The position numbers were made by a program, and so were the translations under genes. The notes below the pieces were generated by a model. That model was not told where the DNA came from. It searched no databases and saw only the letters and a program-made list of their open reading frames with translations. A DNA stretch of 12,362 nt from an uncultured Propionibacteriaceae bacterium (lineage in GTDB: Bacteria > Actinomycetota > Actinomycetes > Propionibacteriales > Propionibacteriaceae): positions 1 through 12,362 of the forward strand of contig CAMCJC010000041.1 in assembly GCA_945875065.1 (NCBI GenBank), given 5' to 3'. Below are positions 1-6,746 of this stretch, piece after piece. The first letter of the stretch is position 1. Every line of letters starts with the position of its first letter.

Positions 1-805
1 TGGTCTGTTCGAACTGGGCGCAGCGGGAGCCGTCGTTCGTGACTACCGTCCAGCCGTCGTCCCAGACGTGGGAGTCCTGTTCGCCGATGGTGAGCATCGG
101 TTCGATGGTGAAGGTCATGCCTGGCTGGATCGCGGTCTCGTATCGGGGTTCGTCGTAGTGCAGGATGATCAGGCCCGAGTGGAATGCCGTGTGAACGCCG
201 TGGCCGGTGTAGTCGCGGACGACTCCGTAGCCGAAGCGGCGGGCGTATTTCTCGATGACGGTGCCGATGATCGACGTGGAACGGCCCGGTTTGACTGCGC
301 GGATCGCCCGGTTCATCGCCTCCTGGGTGCGTTCCGTCAACAACCGCGACTCCTCGTCGACATCGCCGCACAGGAACGTGTAGCAGTTGTCGCCGTGGAC
401 TCCGTTCTTGTAGGCGGTGACATCGATCTTGACGATGTCACCGTCCTCTAGCGGGCGCTGGTCCGGGATGTCGTGGCAGATCACTTCATTGACCGATGTG
501 CAGCACGACTTCGGGAAGTCACGGTAGCCGAGCGTTGACGGGTAGGCGCCGTGGTCGAGGATGTATTCGTGGACGATACGGTCCAGCTCGTCGGTAGTCA
601 CCCCTGGGGCGACGGCCCTGCCAGCCGCATGCATCGCCTCACAGGCGATGGCACCGGCCTCGCGCATCGCCTCGATAACCTCCGGAGTTTGGACATCGCT
701 GCCGTCGTAACGCTCGGGGGAACGCTTGCCGACATACGGTGGTCGGACGATCTCAGCGGGGACGTCGAGGCGGGGGGTTACGCGATGCGGGGTAACGAGG
801 GTCAC
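1..805 (-). CDS. map: Type I methionine aminopeptidase, MapB-like (3' end cut off by window edge)
   Basis: Removes the initiator methionine from nascent proteins in the cytosol; a two-metal M24-family peptidase. Reading from GTG at 805, 268 codons are visible and roughly 12-17 C-terminal residues lie outside the window. All five metal ligands are present as Asp128, Asp139, His202 (GHG), Glu235 (IEPM) and Glu266 (FEQT); their spacings of 11, 63, 33 and 31 residues equal those of the E. coli enzyme. The active-site histidine in EVICH is also present, and the KSCCTSVNEVICH block is typical. The N-terminal tail ending PPYVGKRSPE resembles that of mycobacterial MapB, which favours the 805 start over an in-frame GTG at 922. 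No Shine-Dalgarno sequence lies directly before 805; the start overlaps the stop of a small upstream ORF. Oddity: Gln follows the last ligand, where many relatives have His. Confidence 0.95.
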   Translation of the reverse strand, partial: MTLVTPHRVTPRLDVPAEIVRPPYVGKRSPERYDGSDVQTPEVIEAMREAGAIACEAMHAAGRAVAPGVTTDELDRIVHEYILDHGAYPSTLGYRDFPKSCCTSVNEVICHDIPDQRPLEDGDIVKIDVTAYKNGVHGDNCYTFLCGDVDEESRLLTERTQEAMNRAIRAVKPGRSTSIIGTVIEKYARRFGYGVVRDYTGHGVHTAFHSGLIILHYDEPRYETAIQPGMTFTIEPMLTIGEQDSHVWDDGWTVVTNDGSRCAQFEQT

Positions 806-870
806 GCCGCCACAGTGTAGTAGTCCACTAGCGTGGCCAGCGGAGACGTCGGCTCCAGGGCTGCCAGCAT
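802..870 (-). CDS. Possible 22-residue leader ORF overlapping the map start
   Basis: A short ORF starts at ATG 870, five bases after a GGAG ribosome-binding motif (876-879), and reads MLAALEPT...YYTVAA. Its TGA (802-804) overlaps the GTG start of map in the arrangement GTGA, as in translationally coupled genes. The map start itself has no ribosome-binding site, so reinitiation after this ORF would explain its translation. The peptide matches no family I recognise, and an ORF this short can occur by chance. A leaderless map transcript is the competing explanation. Confidence 0.35.
   Translation of the reverse strand: MLAALEPTSPLATLVDYYTVAA
814..819 (-). promoter_or_regulatory. Candidate -10 element upstream of map
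   Basis: On the minus strand TACACT lies 8 nt before the GTG start at 805. It fits TANNNT, but the spacing is one or two bases longer than at the other leaderless-type starts here, and no clear -35 is visible. The element lies inside the possible leader ORF, so only one of the two models is likely to be right. Confidence 0.25.
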
Positions 871-980
871 GGCGGCTCCGGTGTCCGTCTGAACGAGGCT
901 CCCGGATCGCCACCTCAGCCACGGTGCGCGTTACCGTAGGCAGAAGCGCGCACTCCGCTGTGACCGACATCTAGGGCTGG

Positions 981-995
981 TGCATCAATCATGCA
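981..995. repeat. Short inverted repeat TGCAT-N5-ATGCA
   Basis: A perfect 5-bp inverted repeat, TGCAT-CAATC-ATGCA, lies in the 235-bp gap (806-1040) between the DUF2510 gene and map. The position suits an operator in the map upstream region, but the repeat is short and could be chance. Apart from this, a weak hairpin (1001-1037) and the possible leader ORF, I see nothing definite in the gap. Confidence 0.3.
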
Positions 996-1040
996 TGGCT
1001 CCTCCGCGGGCATGTCAGGCAGCGGGGGCGGCGGAGGTGA

Positions 1041-1868
1041 TCAGGAGCGCTGCAAGGATGCGAGGCTGTCTGCCACCAGGTTCTTGCGCTGATCGTCACC
1101 TATCGGGGCTTCGGTGTGGAAGAGGGTGAAGTGGCTCTGTGAGCCGGTCTCCAGAACCAGCACTACGACTTCGTCGCCTTTGACCCGGTACGTGCCGGGG
1201 ACGTTCCAGAAGTTCACGCGCATCAGCCAGCCTGTGACGCCATCATTGGTGGTGTATGCCCGGTCTTCAAGGGACTCGATGCTCTCCAACGCCGAGTAGT
1301 AGTACGACGTCGACATGCAGGAGATGATCTGCATCGCGGCTGTCTTGGCATCGCGGCTGTAGTCGGCTTTGGAGAGCTGACCGATCGCGGTGACGGCGAT
1401 CCAGTTGTCGATGACGTGGTTGTCCTGTCCGACCCGTTCGCTCGTGTAATCGATGATGTTAGCGCTGCTCCTGCGCCATCCGGGGACCCCCTTGTATTTC
1501 ATGGGGCCGGAGACATACCAGTCACCTTGAGGTGGCACAAAGCTGTCGCTGACTATGGGGCACGCGACGGGGCGACCCAGGCCATCAGTCGGTTGGGGAG
1601 AGGTCGGCGGCTTCGACGGCGCGACCTCGTTCCACTGCCTGCCGGTCGGCGAGGCCGAGTTGGTGTCGGTCGGTAGCGACCACGGGTTGCCACGCCAGGG
1701 CTGCCACATCAGCAACACGACGGCCAAGGTGGCCGAGAGAACTGCGGTGATCAACGGCCACAGCGGGCGCGGTGCAGGCGGACCGTTTTCGTTGTCCGCC
1801 CAGCGTCCCCCATCCCAGTATCTGGGTTCGCCCCCGTCGGGGTCGGGGTACCAGCCGGATTGCGCCAT
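1041..1868 (-). CDS. DUF2510 single-pass membrane protein
   Basis: Unknown function; a 275-residue protein from the chosen start. Residues 5-25 form a DUF2510 domain (GWYPDPDGGEPRYWDGGRW), a short tryptophan-rich motif of actinobacterial membrane proteins. One transmembrane helix follows at about residues 36-55, then a Pro/Ser/Thr-rich linker (about 60-95) and a C-terminal domain of roughly 170 residues, probably outside the membrane. ATG 1868 is preferred over ATG 1877, three codons earlier, because AATAAT lies 7 nt before it and DUF2510 proteins usually begin just before GWYPDP. The C-terminal domain resembles that of the second DUF2510 protein at 6747-7634: an AK-AA-x-C stretch, then a GD-VVVL strand and a final DSL-x-Q motif. 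It diverges from glnA2 with an 85-bp gap. Confidence 0.88.
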   Translation of the reverse strand: MAQSGWYPDPDGGEPRYWDGGRWADNENGPPAPRPLWPLITAVLSATLAVVLLMWQPWRGNPWSLPTDTNSASPTGRQWNEVAPSKPPTSPQPTDGLGRPVACPIVSDSFVPPQGDWYVSGPMKYKGVPGWRRSSANIIDYTSERVGQDNHVIDNWIAVTAIGQLSKADYSRDAKTAAMQIISCMSTSYYYSALESIESLEDRAYTTNDGVTGWLMRVNFWNVPGTYRVKGDEVVVLVLETGSQSHFTLFHTEAPIGDDQRKNLVADSLASLQRS

Positions 1869-1875
1869 GGGCTCC

Positions 1876-1881
1876 ATTATT
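1876..1881 (-). promoter_or_regulatory. -10 element for the first DUF2510 gene (leaderless type)
   Basis: AATAAT on the minus strand matches TATAAT at five of six positions and lies 7 nt before ATG 1868, so transcription could begin at or next to the start codon. No convincing -35 was found. GGAG also lies 3 nt before this ATG, too close for an ideal ribosome-binding site. Confidence 0.45.
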
Positions 1882-1916
1882 ACCGCTCAGCCAGTCACCC
1901 CGGGTTTGTTGAGCGT

Positions 1917-1930
1917 GCGGCGGCCGCCGC
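1917..1930. promoter_or_regulatory. 14-bp perfect palindrome upstream of glnA2
   Basis: GCGGCGGCCGCCGC is self-complementary over 14 bp and lies 23 nt before the glnA2 ATG, where the -35 region would fall if CACACT (1942-1947) is the -10. It could be an operator. In GC-rich DNA a palindrome made only of G and C is less surprising, so confidence is low. Confidence 0.3.
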
Positions 1931-1941
1931 TTCGACTGGGG

Positions 1942-1947
1942 CACACT
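1942..1947 (+). promoter_or_regulatory. Candidate -10 element for glnA2 (leaderless type)
   Basis: CACACT lies exactly 6 nt before the ATG at 1954. It is one base off TANNNT, but its spacing matches the TANNNT-N6-start layout of three other genes here. An AGGGG close to the ATG is too near to act as a normal ribosome-binding site. Confidence 0.4.
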
Positions 1948-1953
1948 AGGGGC

Positions 1954-3279
1954 ATGGATAGGCAGACAGAGTTCGTGCTGCGCTCAATGGAGGAACGGGA
2001 CATCCGGTTCGTGCGCCTTTGGTTCACCGACGTGCTGGGCTCCCTCAAATCAGTGGCGATCGCCCCGGCAGAGGTTGAGGGGGCTATCGCGGAGGGAGTC
2101 GGGTTCGATGGCTCCGCGATTGAGGGGTTTGCCCGCATCTACGAGTCGGACATGGTCGCCCACCCGGATCCCTCAACCTTCCAGGTGCTGCCTTGGCGGC
2201 AGGCCGAATGCGGCACGGCGCGAATGATGTGTGATATCCAGCTACCCGACGGCTCTCCGAGCTTCGCCGACCCCCGCTACGTACTCAAACGCGCGATGAA
2301 GCGCGCCGCCGACATGGGGTTCACGTTCTACATCCACCCGGAGATTGAGTTCTTCCTCCTGAGCCAACTGAACCCGCCGGTGCAATTGGACGACGGCGGG
2401 TACTTCGACCACACGACCTTGGGGGACGGTACCGACTTTAGGCGCGACGCGATCACGATGCTTGAGCAGATGGGCATCTCGGTGGAGTTCAGCCACCATG
2501 AGGCCGCCCCCGGCCAGCACGAGATTGATCTGCGCTACGCCGATGCCCTGACCATGGCTGACAACATCATGACGTTCCGCGTCGTGATCCGGGAGGTCGC
2601 GGTCTCGCAGGGCATCCACGCCACGTTCATGCCGAAGCCCTTCTCTCAGTTCCCCGGCTCCGGCATGCACACGCACATGTCCTTGTTCGAGGGCGACGTC
2701 AACGTCTTCCATGACGCGGCCGACGAATACCGCCTGTCGAAGACGGCTAGGCAATTCGTCGCGGGACTGCTGCGGCACGCCCCGGAGATCACGGCGGTGA
2801 CCAACCAGTGGGTGAACTCCTACAAGAGACTCATGCACGGCTCCGAGGCACCGACGTACGCGTGCTGGGGCCGCTCCAACCGTTCCGCACTCATCCGAGT
2901 GCCGCAGTTCACGCCCGGCAAGGTCGGCTCGGCTCGCATCGAGTACCGTTCCCCAGATCCGGCTTGCAACCCGTACCTGGCATTCGCGCTGATGCTCAAC
3001 GCCGGCCTGGCTGGCATTGAGAACGAGTACCCGCTGCCCGAGGAGACCGAGGACGCCGTGTGGCGTCTGACCGACCGCGAGCGGCGAGCCCTCGGCATCG
3101 AGGCACTCCCGCGAAGCCTCGACTCGGCGCTGCGGCTCATGGAGAACTCCGAGTTGGCTGCCGAGACCCTCGGCGAGCACGTCTTCGAGTACTTCATGCG
3201 CAACAAGCGAGCCGAGTTTGAGTCCTACCGCCAGCAGGTAACCCAATGGGAGGTCGAGCGGCACATCTCCGTGCTGTAG
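1954..3279 (+). CDS. glnA2: Type I glutamine synthetase family protein GlnA2
   Basis: ATP-dependent glutamate-amine ligase of the GS-I family; 441 residues, the usual GlnA2 length. The opening MDRQTEFVLRSMEERDIRFV closely matches mycobacterial GlnA2. GS landmarks are present: Asp52 in FDGSA, the HPEIEFF metal-ligand strand, SHHEAAPGQHEIDLRY, MHTHMS, NSYKRL with the flap glutamate in SEAP, NRSALIRVP, and RIEYRSPDPACNPYLAF. The region where GlnA1 carries the adenylylation tyrosine reads DAVWRLTDRER, so there is no target for GlnE. Ala55 replaces the serine that helps bind ammonium in E. coli GS. Streptomyces GlnA2 enzymes have been linked to polyamine glutamylation, which is possible here but unproven. 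A longer reading frame from 1555 was rejected because it runs antisense through the DUF2510 gene. Convergent with the SCP_3 gene 6 bp downstream. Confidence 0.95.
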   Translation: MDRQTEFVLRSMEERDIRFVRLWFTDVLGSLKSVAIAPAEVEGAIAEGVGFDGSAIEGFARIYESDMVAHPDPSTFQVLPWRQAECGTARMMCDIQLPDGSPSFADPRYVLKRAMKRAADMGFTFYIHPEIEFFLLSQLNPPVQLDDGGYFDHTTLGDGTDFRRDAITMLEQMGISVEFSHHEAAPGQHEIDLRYADALTMADNIMTFRVVIREVAVSQGIHATFMPKPFSQFPGSGMHTHMSLFEGDVNVFHDAADEYRLSKTARQFVAGLLRHAPEITAVTNQWVNSYKRLMHGSEAPTYACWGRSNRSALIRVPQFTPGKVGSARIEYRSPDPACNPYLAFALMLNAGLAGIENEYPLPEETEDAVWRLTDRERRALGIEALPRSLDSALRLMENSELAAETLGEHVFEYFMRNKRAEFESYRQQVTQWEVERHISVL

Positions 3280-3289
3280 CTTCGGCTAC
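3276..3289. terminator. Small UUCG-capped hairpin holding both stop codons of glnA2 and the SCP_3 gene
   Basis: GTAGC-TTCG-GCTAC forms a 5-bp stem with a cUUCGg tetraloop on the plus-strand RNA. The glnA2 TAG (3277-3279) lies in the left arm and the opposing gene's stop (3286-3288, minus) in the right arm. It is the only hairpin between these convergent genes. It has no T-tract and a short stem, so terminator strength is uncertain. Confidence 0.4.
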
Positions 3290-3750
3290 CGCGTGACGGG
3301 GAACACGGCGGCCACCTGGTCGGCATGCACGCCCGATGCACTAACCCGCGCGCTTCCCCAGGCAAGGCGTCCGGTGGCCAGGGCAAGGAAGGTTTCAGCA
3401 TCGAGTTCCACGACGTTGGGTGGGGTGCCGCGTGTGTGCTTCGGCCCGTCGCCGAATCCAAGCTGCACTGCCGAAAACGGTGGGATGCGTAACTCGATGG
3501 AACCGCCTGGGTGGCGTTCTCGGATGCGCTTGGCCGCGGCCCGGCATGCCGATGCCGTTAGCGCCCGCCCCGGTAGCAAGTCCGCTGCTGCGGTCGCATC
3601 GACGGCGCGTAGCAACACCTCCGTTAGATCCGGGACAGAGGCCATGAGGACAGCATCGAGTTCCCGCGCTAGGCAGCTTGCGGCCGGCTCAGCGAGTTGG
3701 GCGATGGAGTCGCGCAGAGCGGCGATGGTCCTCGGATCGGGCTTGAACAT
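3286..3750 (-). CDS. SCP_3-family (bacterial sterol-carrier-protein-like) protein
   Basis: A 154-residue soluble protein of the small actinobacterial family annotated as sterol carrier family protein (SCP_3 fold). The family signature is the C-terminal block GPKHTRGTPPNVVELD followed by TFLALATGRLAW and SARVSASGVHAD; the SIELRIPPFSAVQ strand before it is also typical. No catalytic residues are known, and the natural ligand is not established; binding of a hydrophobic molecule is inferred from the fold alone. ATG 3750 (MFKPDPRT) is chosen because TACCAT lies 6 nt before it; the longer frame opens with a TTG at 3810 that has no support. It is divergent from glnE with an 85-bp shared upstream region and convergent with glnA2. 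No signal peptide or membrane segment is visible. Confidence 0.85.
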   Translation of the reverse strand: MFKPDPRTIAALRDSIAQLAEPAASCLARELDAVLMASVPDLTEVLLRAVDATAAADLLPGRALTASACRAAAKRIRERHPGGSIELRIPPFSAVQLGFGDGPKHTRGTPPNVVELDAETFLALATGRLAWGSARVSASGVHADQVAAVFPVTR

Positions 3751-3756
3751 GCCGCC

Positions 3757-3762
3757 ATGGTA
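3757..3762 (-). promoter_or_regulatory. -10 element for the SCP_3 gene (leaderless type)
   Basis: On the minus strand TACCAT-GGCGGC-ATG gives a TANNNT hexamer exactly 6 nt before ATG 3750, with no Shine-Dalgarno sequence between. This supports the internal ATG over the TTG at 3810. Confidence 0.45.
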
Positions 3763-3823
3763 CGAGTCTGAGGGAATCGCTGTAGGGTCGGATTTCCGGG
3801 CCGGATCCAAGTCGGTTCCGGAC

Positions 3824-3829
3824 TAGGCT
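3824..3829 (+). promoter_or_regulatory. -10 element for glnE (leaderless type)
   Basis: TAGGCT-GGGGGA-GTG places a TANNNT hexamer 6 nt before the glnE start. The G-rich spacer abuts the GTG, so it is too close for a standard ribosome-binding site. No strong -35 was seen. Confidence 0.45.
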
Positions 3830-3835
3830 GGGGGA

Positions 3836-6742
3836 GTGAGCAGGGTCAACACCACCGCCGGTGAGTTCGCCCGCCGTGGCTTCGAGTCCCCGAGCGCCGC
3901 GGCCCGAATCTGGCAGGCCTGGTCGGAGCGCCGTGAGCCTCCCATAGCACTCGCGGCGCTTGACCACGCCGCCGATCGAGACCAAGCCCTTGAAGCCTTC
4001 GTCCGGATCGACGAGGTCGCACCGAACCTCCTGCGTCGCGTCGCCTCAGACCCGGAATGGTGCGGGCGCGTCGTCGCGGTACTCGGGGCCTCATCGGTGC
4101 TCTCCCGTTTCCTGTCCCGCTACCCGGACGAACTGGAGCTGCTGGAACACCTGCCAACGCTGCGGGGCCCCGCTCTCCTGGACTGGGTGCGGCGGCGCGC
4201 CACCGACCCCGACGGCGAACCCCAGCCAGACCTCCTGCGCCGGGCCAACCTCGCGGCTCTGGTCGAGATCGCGGCCTTCGACCTCGCCGCGGAACAGCCC
4301 ACCACGGTGGTCGACCGCGTCGGCTCCGAGCTGACCTGGCTTGCCGACGCCGTGCTGGAGTGTGCCTTGGCGTGCGCCCGCGCCGAGGTCGCCGGCTCTG
4401 AGAAGGTGCGCCTAGCGGTGGTAGCGATGGGCAAGGCGGGCGCGAGGGAGCTGAACTACATCTCCGATGTCGACGTGATCTACATCGCCGAACCCGCCGA
4501 AGGCGTACCGGTCGACGAGGCTATGCAGGTTGGCACGGCAGTTGCTGCGGCGCTGGCGCGGATCTGCTCGGCTCACACGGGTGAGGGCACAATCTGGCCA
4601 GTCGACGCGGCCCTGCGCCCAGAGGGCAAGGCTGGCCCGCTCGTCCGCAGCCTCGCCTCCTGTGCGGCCTACTACCACAAATGGGCAAAGAACTGGGAGT
4701 TTCAGGCCCTCCTCAAGGCTCGTCCCGCAGCCGGCGATCTGGAGCTCGGCAGCCAGTTCTGCGACCTGGTTGCACCTCTGGTGTGGCAAGCGGCCGGCCG
4801 ACAGGGGTTCTTGGCCGAGGCGCGGGCGATGCGGCAGCGGGTCATCTCACTCATTCCGGCGAAGGAAGCCGGCAGAGAGATCAAGCTCGGTGCCGGTGGG
4901 CTGCGCGACACTGAGTTCACAGTGCAGCTGCTTCAGTTGGTCCACGGCCGGGGCGACGACCGGCTGCGGCTGCGGGGAACCTTTGAAGGGCTTGAAGCGC
5001 TGATTGACTGTGGGTACATCGGCCGCGCTGACGGCGCAGCCTTGGGGGACGCGTACCGATTGCAGCGCGTGCTGGAGCATCGCGTCCAGCTCCGGCGGCT
5101 TCGTCGCACCCATCTGATACCTGACGACGACGCTGGGTGGACCCATCTCGCGCGTTCGGTGCGTAGTCGAGTGGAGGAGGTGCGACAAGCCTGGAAGTGG
5201 TCGACCCGCCAGGTCGAACGCCTACAACAACGGCTGTTCTTCTCCCCGCTGCTCGATGCCGTCTCCCAGATCCCTTCTGACGAATTGCGACTGTCCACCA
5301 CCGCGGCCCAGGAACGCTTGGGAGTATTGGGGTTTGAGGACCCGAGATCCGCGCTCGGCCACATCCAAGCCTTGACCAACGGGGCGTCCCGCGCCGTCGA
5401 GATCCAACGTCAGTTGATGCCCGCGATGCTCGGCTGGTTCGCTGAGGCCCCCAACCCTGACTTCGGCTTGCTCGCGTTCCGGCAGCTCTCGGATGCGCTC
5501 GGCAGTACTTCCTGGTACTTGCGGGCCCTGAGGGACGAGGGCTGGATGGCTCAACGCCTAGCCCACATCGCCGCCTCCAGCCGCTACGTCGTCAACTTGC
5601 TGATGCGCGCTCCGGAGATGGTGCAGATGCTTGCCAGCAAGGAAAGCCTCGAGCCGCGGACGTTGAACTCGCTGCAAGCGAGCATGAAACGCGTCATCGC
5701 CCGCGCCGCCGACCATGCGGCGGCCGCGACGTCAGTGCGGGCGCTGCGGCGCTCCGAACTGTGCCGGATCGCGCTGGCGGATGTCCTAGGCGCTGCTGAT
5801 GTCACGACCATCGGCCACGCGCTTTCAGACCTGGCTGAGGCGACGCTCGCCGCCGGCATCGAGCTTGCGCGGAGCGAGGCCGCGGCGCCCGAGGTCGGGG
5901 TCGTAGCCATGGGGCGTTGGGGTGGGCGGGAACTGGGCTACGCCTCCGACGTGGATGCCATGTTCGTGATCCCTGACGATTGCTCCAGCGAGGAGCGGAC
6001 GGCTGCCGCCAACCTAGTGCGTCGTGCCTGCGCCATCGTCGGTGCCCCGGGACCCGACCCGGCTCTGGTTGTTGATACCGATCTGCGCCCCGAGGGAAAG
6101 GGCGGGCCGCTGGTGCGGAGCGTAGCCTCGTACCGGACGTACTACGCCAAATGGGCGGCGACATGGGAAGCCCAGGCTTTGTTGCGCGCCCGACCGGTGG
6201 GTGGCAGCGAACTTGCAGCTCAGGTGTGCGACGACATTGCCTATTTGCGCTACCCCGCCGGTGGTCTGAACGCGCACCAGGTGGCGGAGATCCGGCGACT
6301 CAAGTCGCGCATGGAGACCGAACGGATCCCCAAAAGCGTCGACAAGCTTCGGCATCTCAAACTCGGGCCGGGTGGCCTGGCGGACGTCGAATGGGCAGTC
6401 CAACTCCTCCAACTGGAGCATGCGGCGGAACATGCCTCGCTGCGCACTCAGCCAACGCTCGATGCCCTGGCGGCGGCCCAGCGCCTCGCACTCGTTTCCG
6501 AGGAGGAAGCAGCAGCCCTGAGCCAGGCTTGGCTGCACGCGAGCCGGGTGCGCAACGCGATCATGCTGGTTCGCGGCCGAGCCAGTGACACCCTGCCTGC
6601 CGACTATCGCGACCTATCAGCCGTAGCAGGGCTACTCGGTTACCGCGCAGGCGAGGTCACCGCGTTCCTTGACGAGACCCGGCGGCTCATGCGCCGGGCC
6701 ACGCGTGTCGTCGGGAGCGTGTTCTGGGACGAGGGCGACTGA
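3836..6742 (+). CDS. glnE: Bifunctional glutamine synthetase adenylyltransferase / adenylyl-removing enzyme
   Basis: Cytosolic enzyme that adenylylates the GlnA1 tyrosine when nitrogen is plentiful and removes the group when it is scarce. At 968 residues it is full length for the family. Two homologous nucleotidyltransferase halves are clear. The N-terminal half has GKAGARELNYISDVD with Asp211 and Asp213; the C-terminal half has GRWGGRELGYASDVD with Asp705 and Asp707. Each half repeats an LRPEGK-GPLVRS block (from residues 260 and 750), a YY-KWA--WE-QALL-ARP block, and KLG-GGL-D-E--VQLLQL. By analogy with E. coli, the N-terminal half removes and the C-terminal half adds AMP. GTG 3836 is used as the start. 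The substrate gene glnA1 lies about 3 kb downstream on the other strand. The stop is 4 bp from that of the convergent DUF2510 gene. Confidence 0.97.
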   Translation: MSRVNTTAGEFARRGFESPSAAARIWQAWSERREPPIALAALDHAADRDQALEAFVRIDEVAPNLLRRVASDPEWCGRVVAVLGASSVLSRFLSRYPDELELLEHLPTLRGPALLDWVRRRATDPDGEPQPDLLRRANLAALVEIAAFDLAAEQPTTVVDRVGSELTWLADAVLECALACARAEVAGSEKVRLAVVAMGKAGARELNYISDVDVIYIAEPAEGVPVDEAMQVGTAVAAALARICSAHTGEGTIWPVDAALRPEGKAGPLVRSLASCAAYYHKWAKNWEFQALLKARPAAGDLELGSQFCDLVAPLVWQAAGRQGFLAEARAMRQRVISLIPAKEAGREIKLGAGGLRDTEFTVQLLQLVHGRGDDRLRLRGTFEGLEALIDCGYIGRADGAALGDAYRLQRVLEHRVQLRRLRRTHLIPDDDAGWTHLARSVRSRVEEVRQAWKWSTRQVERLQQRLFFSPLLDAVSQIPSDELRLSTTAAQERLGVLGFEDPRSALGHIQALTNGASRAVEIQRQLMPAMLGWFAEAPNPDFGLLAFRQLSDALGSTSWYLRALRDEGWMAQRLAHIAASSRYVVNLLMRAPEMVQMLASKESLEPRTLNSLQASMKRVIARAADHAAAATSVRALRRSELCRIALADVLGAADVTTIGHALSDLAEATLAAGIELARSEAAAPEVGVVAMGRWGGRELGYASDVDAMFVIPDDCSSEERTAAANLVRRACAIVGAPGPDPALVVDTDLRPEGKGGPLVRSVASYRTYYAKWAATWEAQALLRARPVGGSELAAQVCDDIAYLRYPAGGLNAHQVAEIRRLKSRMETERIPKSVDKLRHLKLGPGGLADVEWAVQLLQLEHAAEHASLRTQPTLDALAAAQRLALVSEEEAAALSQAWLHASRVRNAIMLVRGRASDTLPADYRDLSAVAGLLGYRAGEVTAFLDETRRLMRRATRVVGSVFWDEGD

Positions 6743-6746
6743 CGGG

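Noticed and set aside
806..922. Earlier GTG start for map at 922
   Set aside because: The extra residues do not resemble any Map N-terminus and would overlap the leader ORF; the 805 start matches MapB length.
1001..1037. CCTCCGC/GCGGAGG hairpin just after the first DUF2510 stop as a terminator
   Set aside because: Only a 7-bp stem with a 23-nt loop and no T-tract; it may contribute but is not convincing.
1892..1907. GTCAC-N6-TTTGT as a GlnR box upstream of glnA2
   Set aside because: The second half-site matches the consensus poorly and there is no symmetry.
1555..1953. Upstream extension of the glnA2 reading frame
   Set aside because: It runs antisense through the DUF2510 gene; the family N-terminus MDRQTEFV starts at 1954.
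2242..3264. Long minus-strand ORF (340 codons) opposite glnA2
   Set aside because: It is antisense to conserved GS motifs, its translation has no recognisable domain, and such open antisense frames are common in GC-rich genes.
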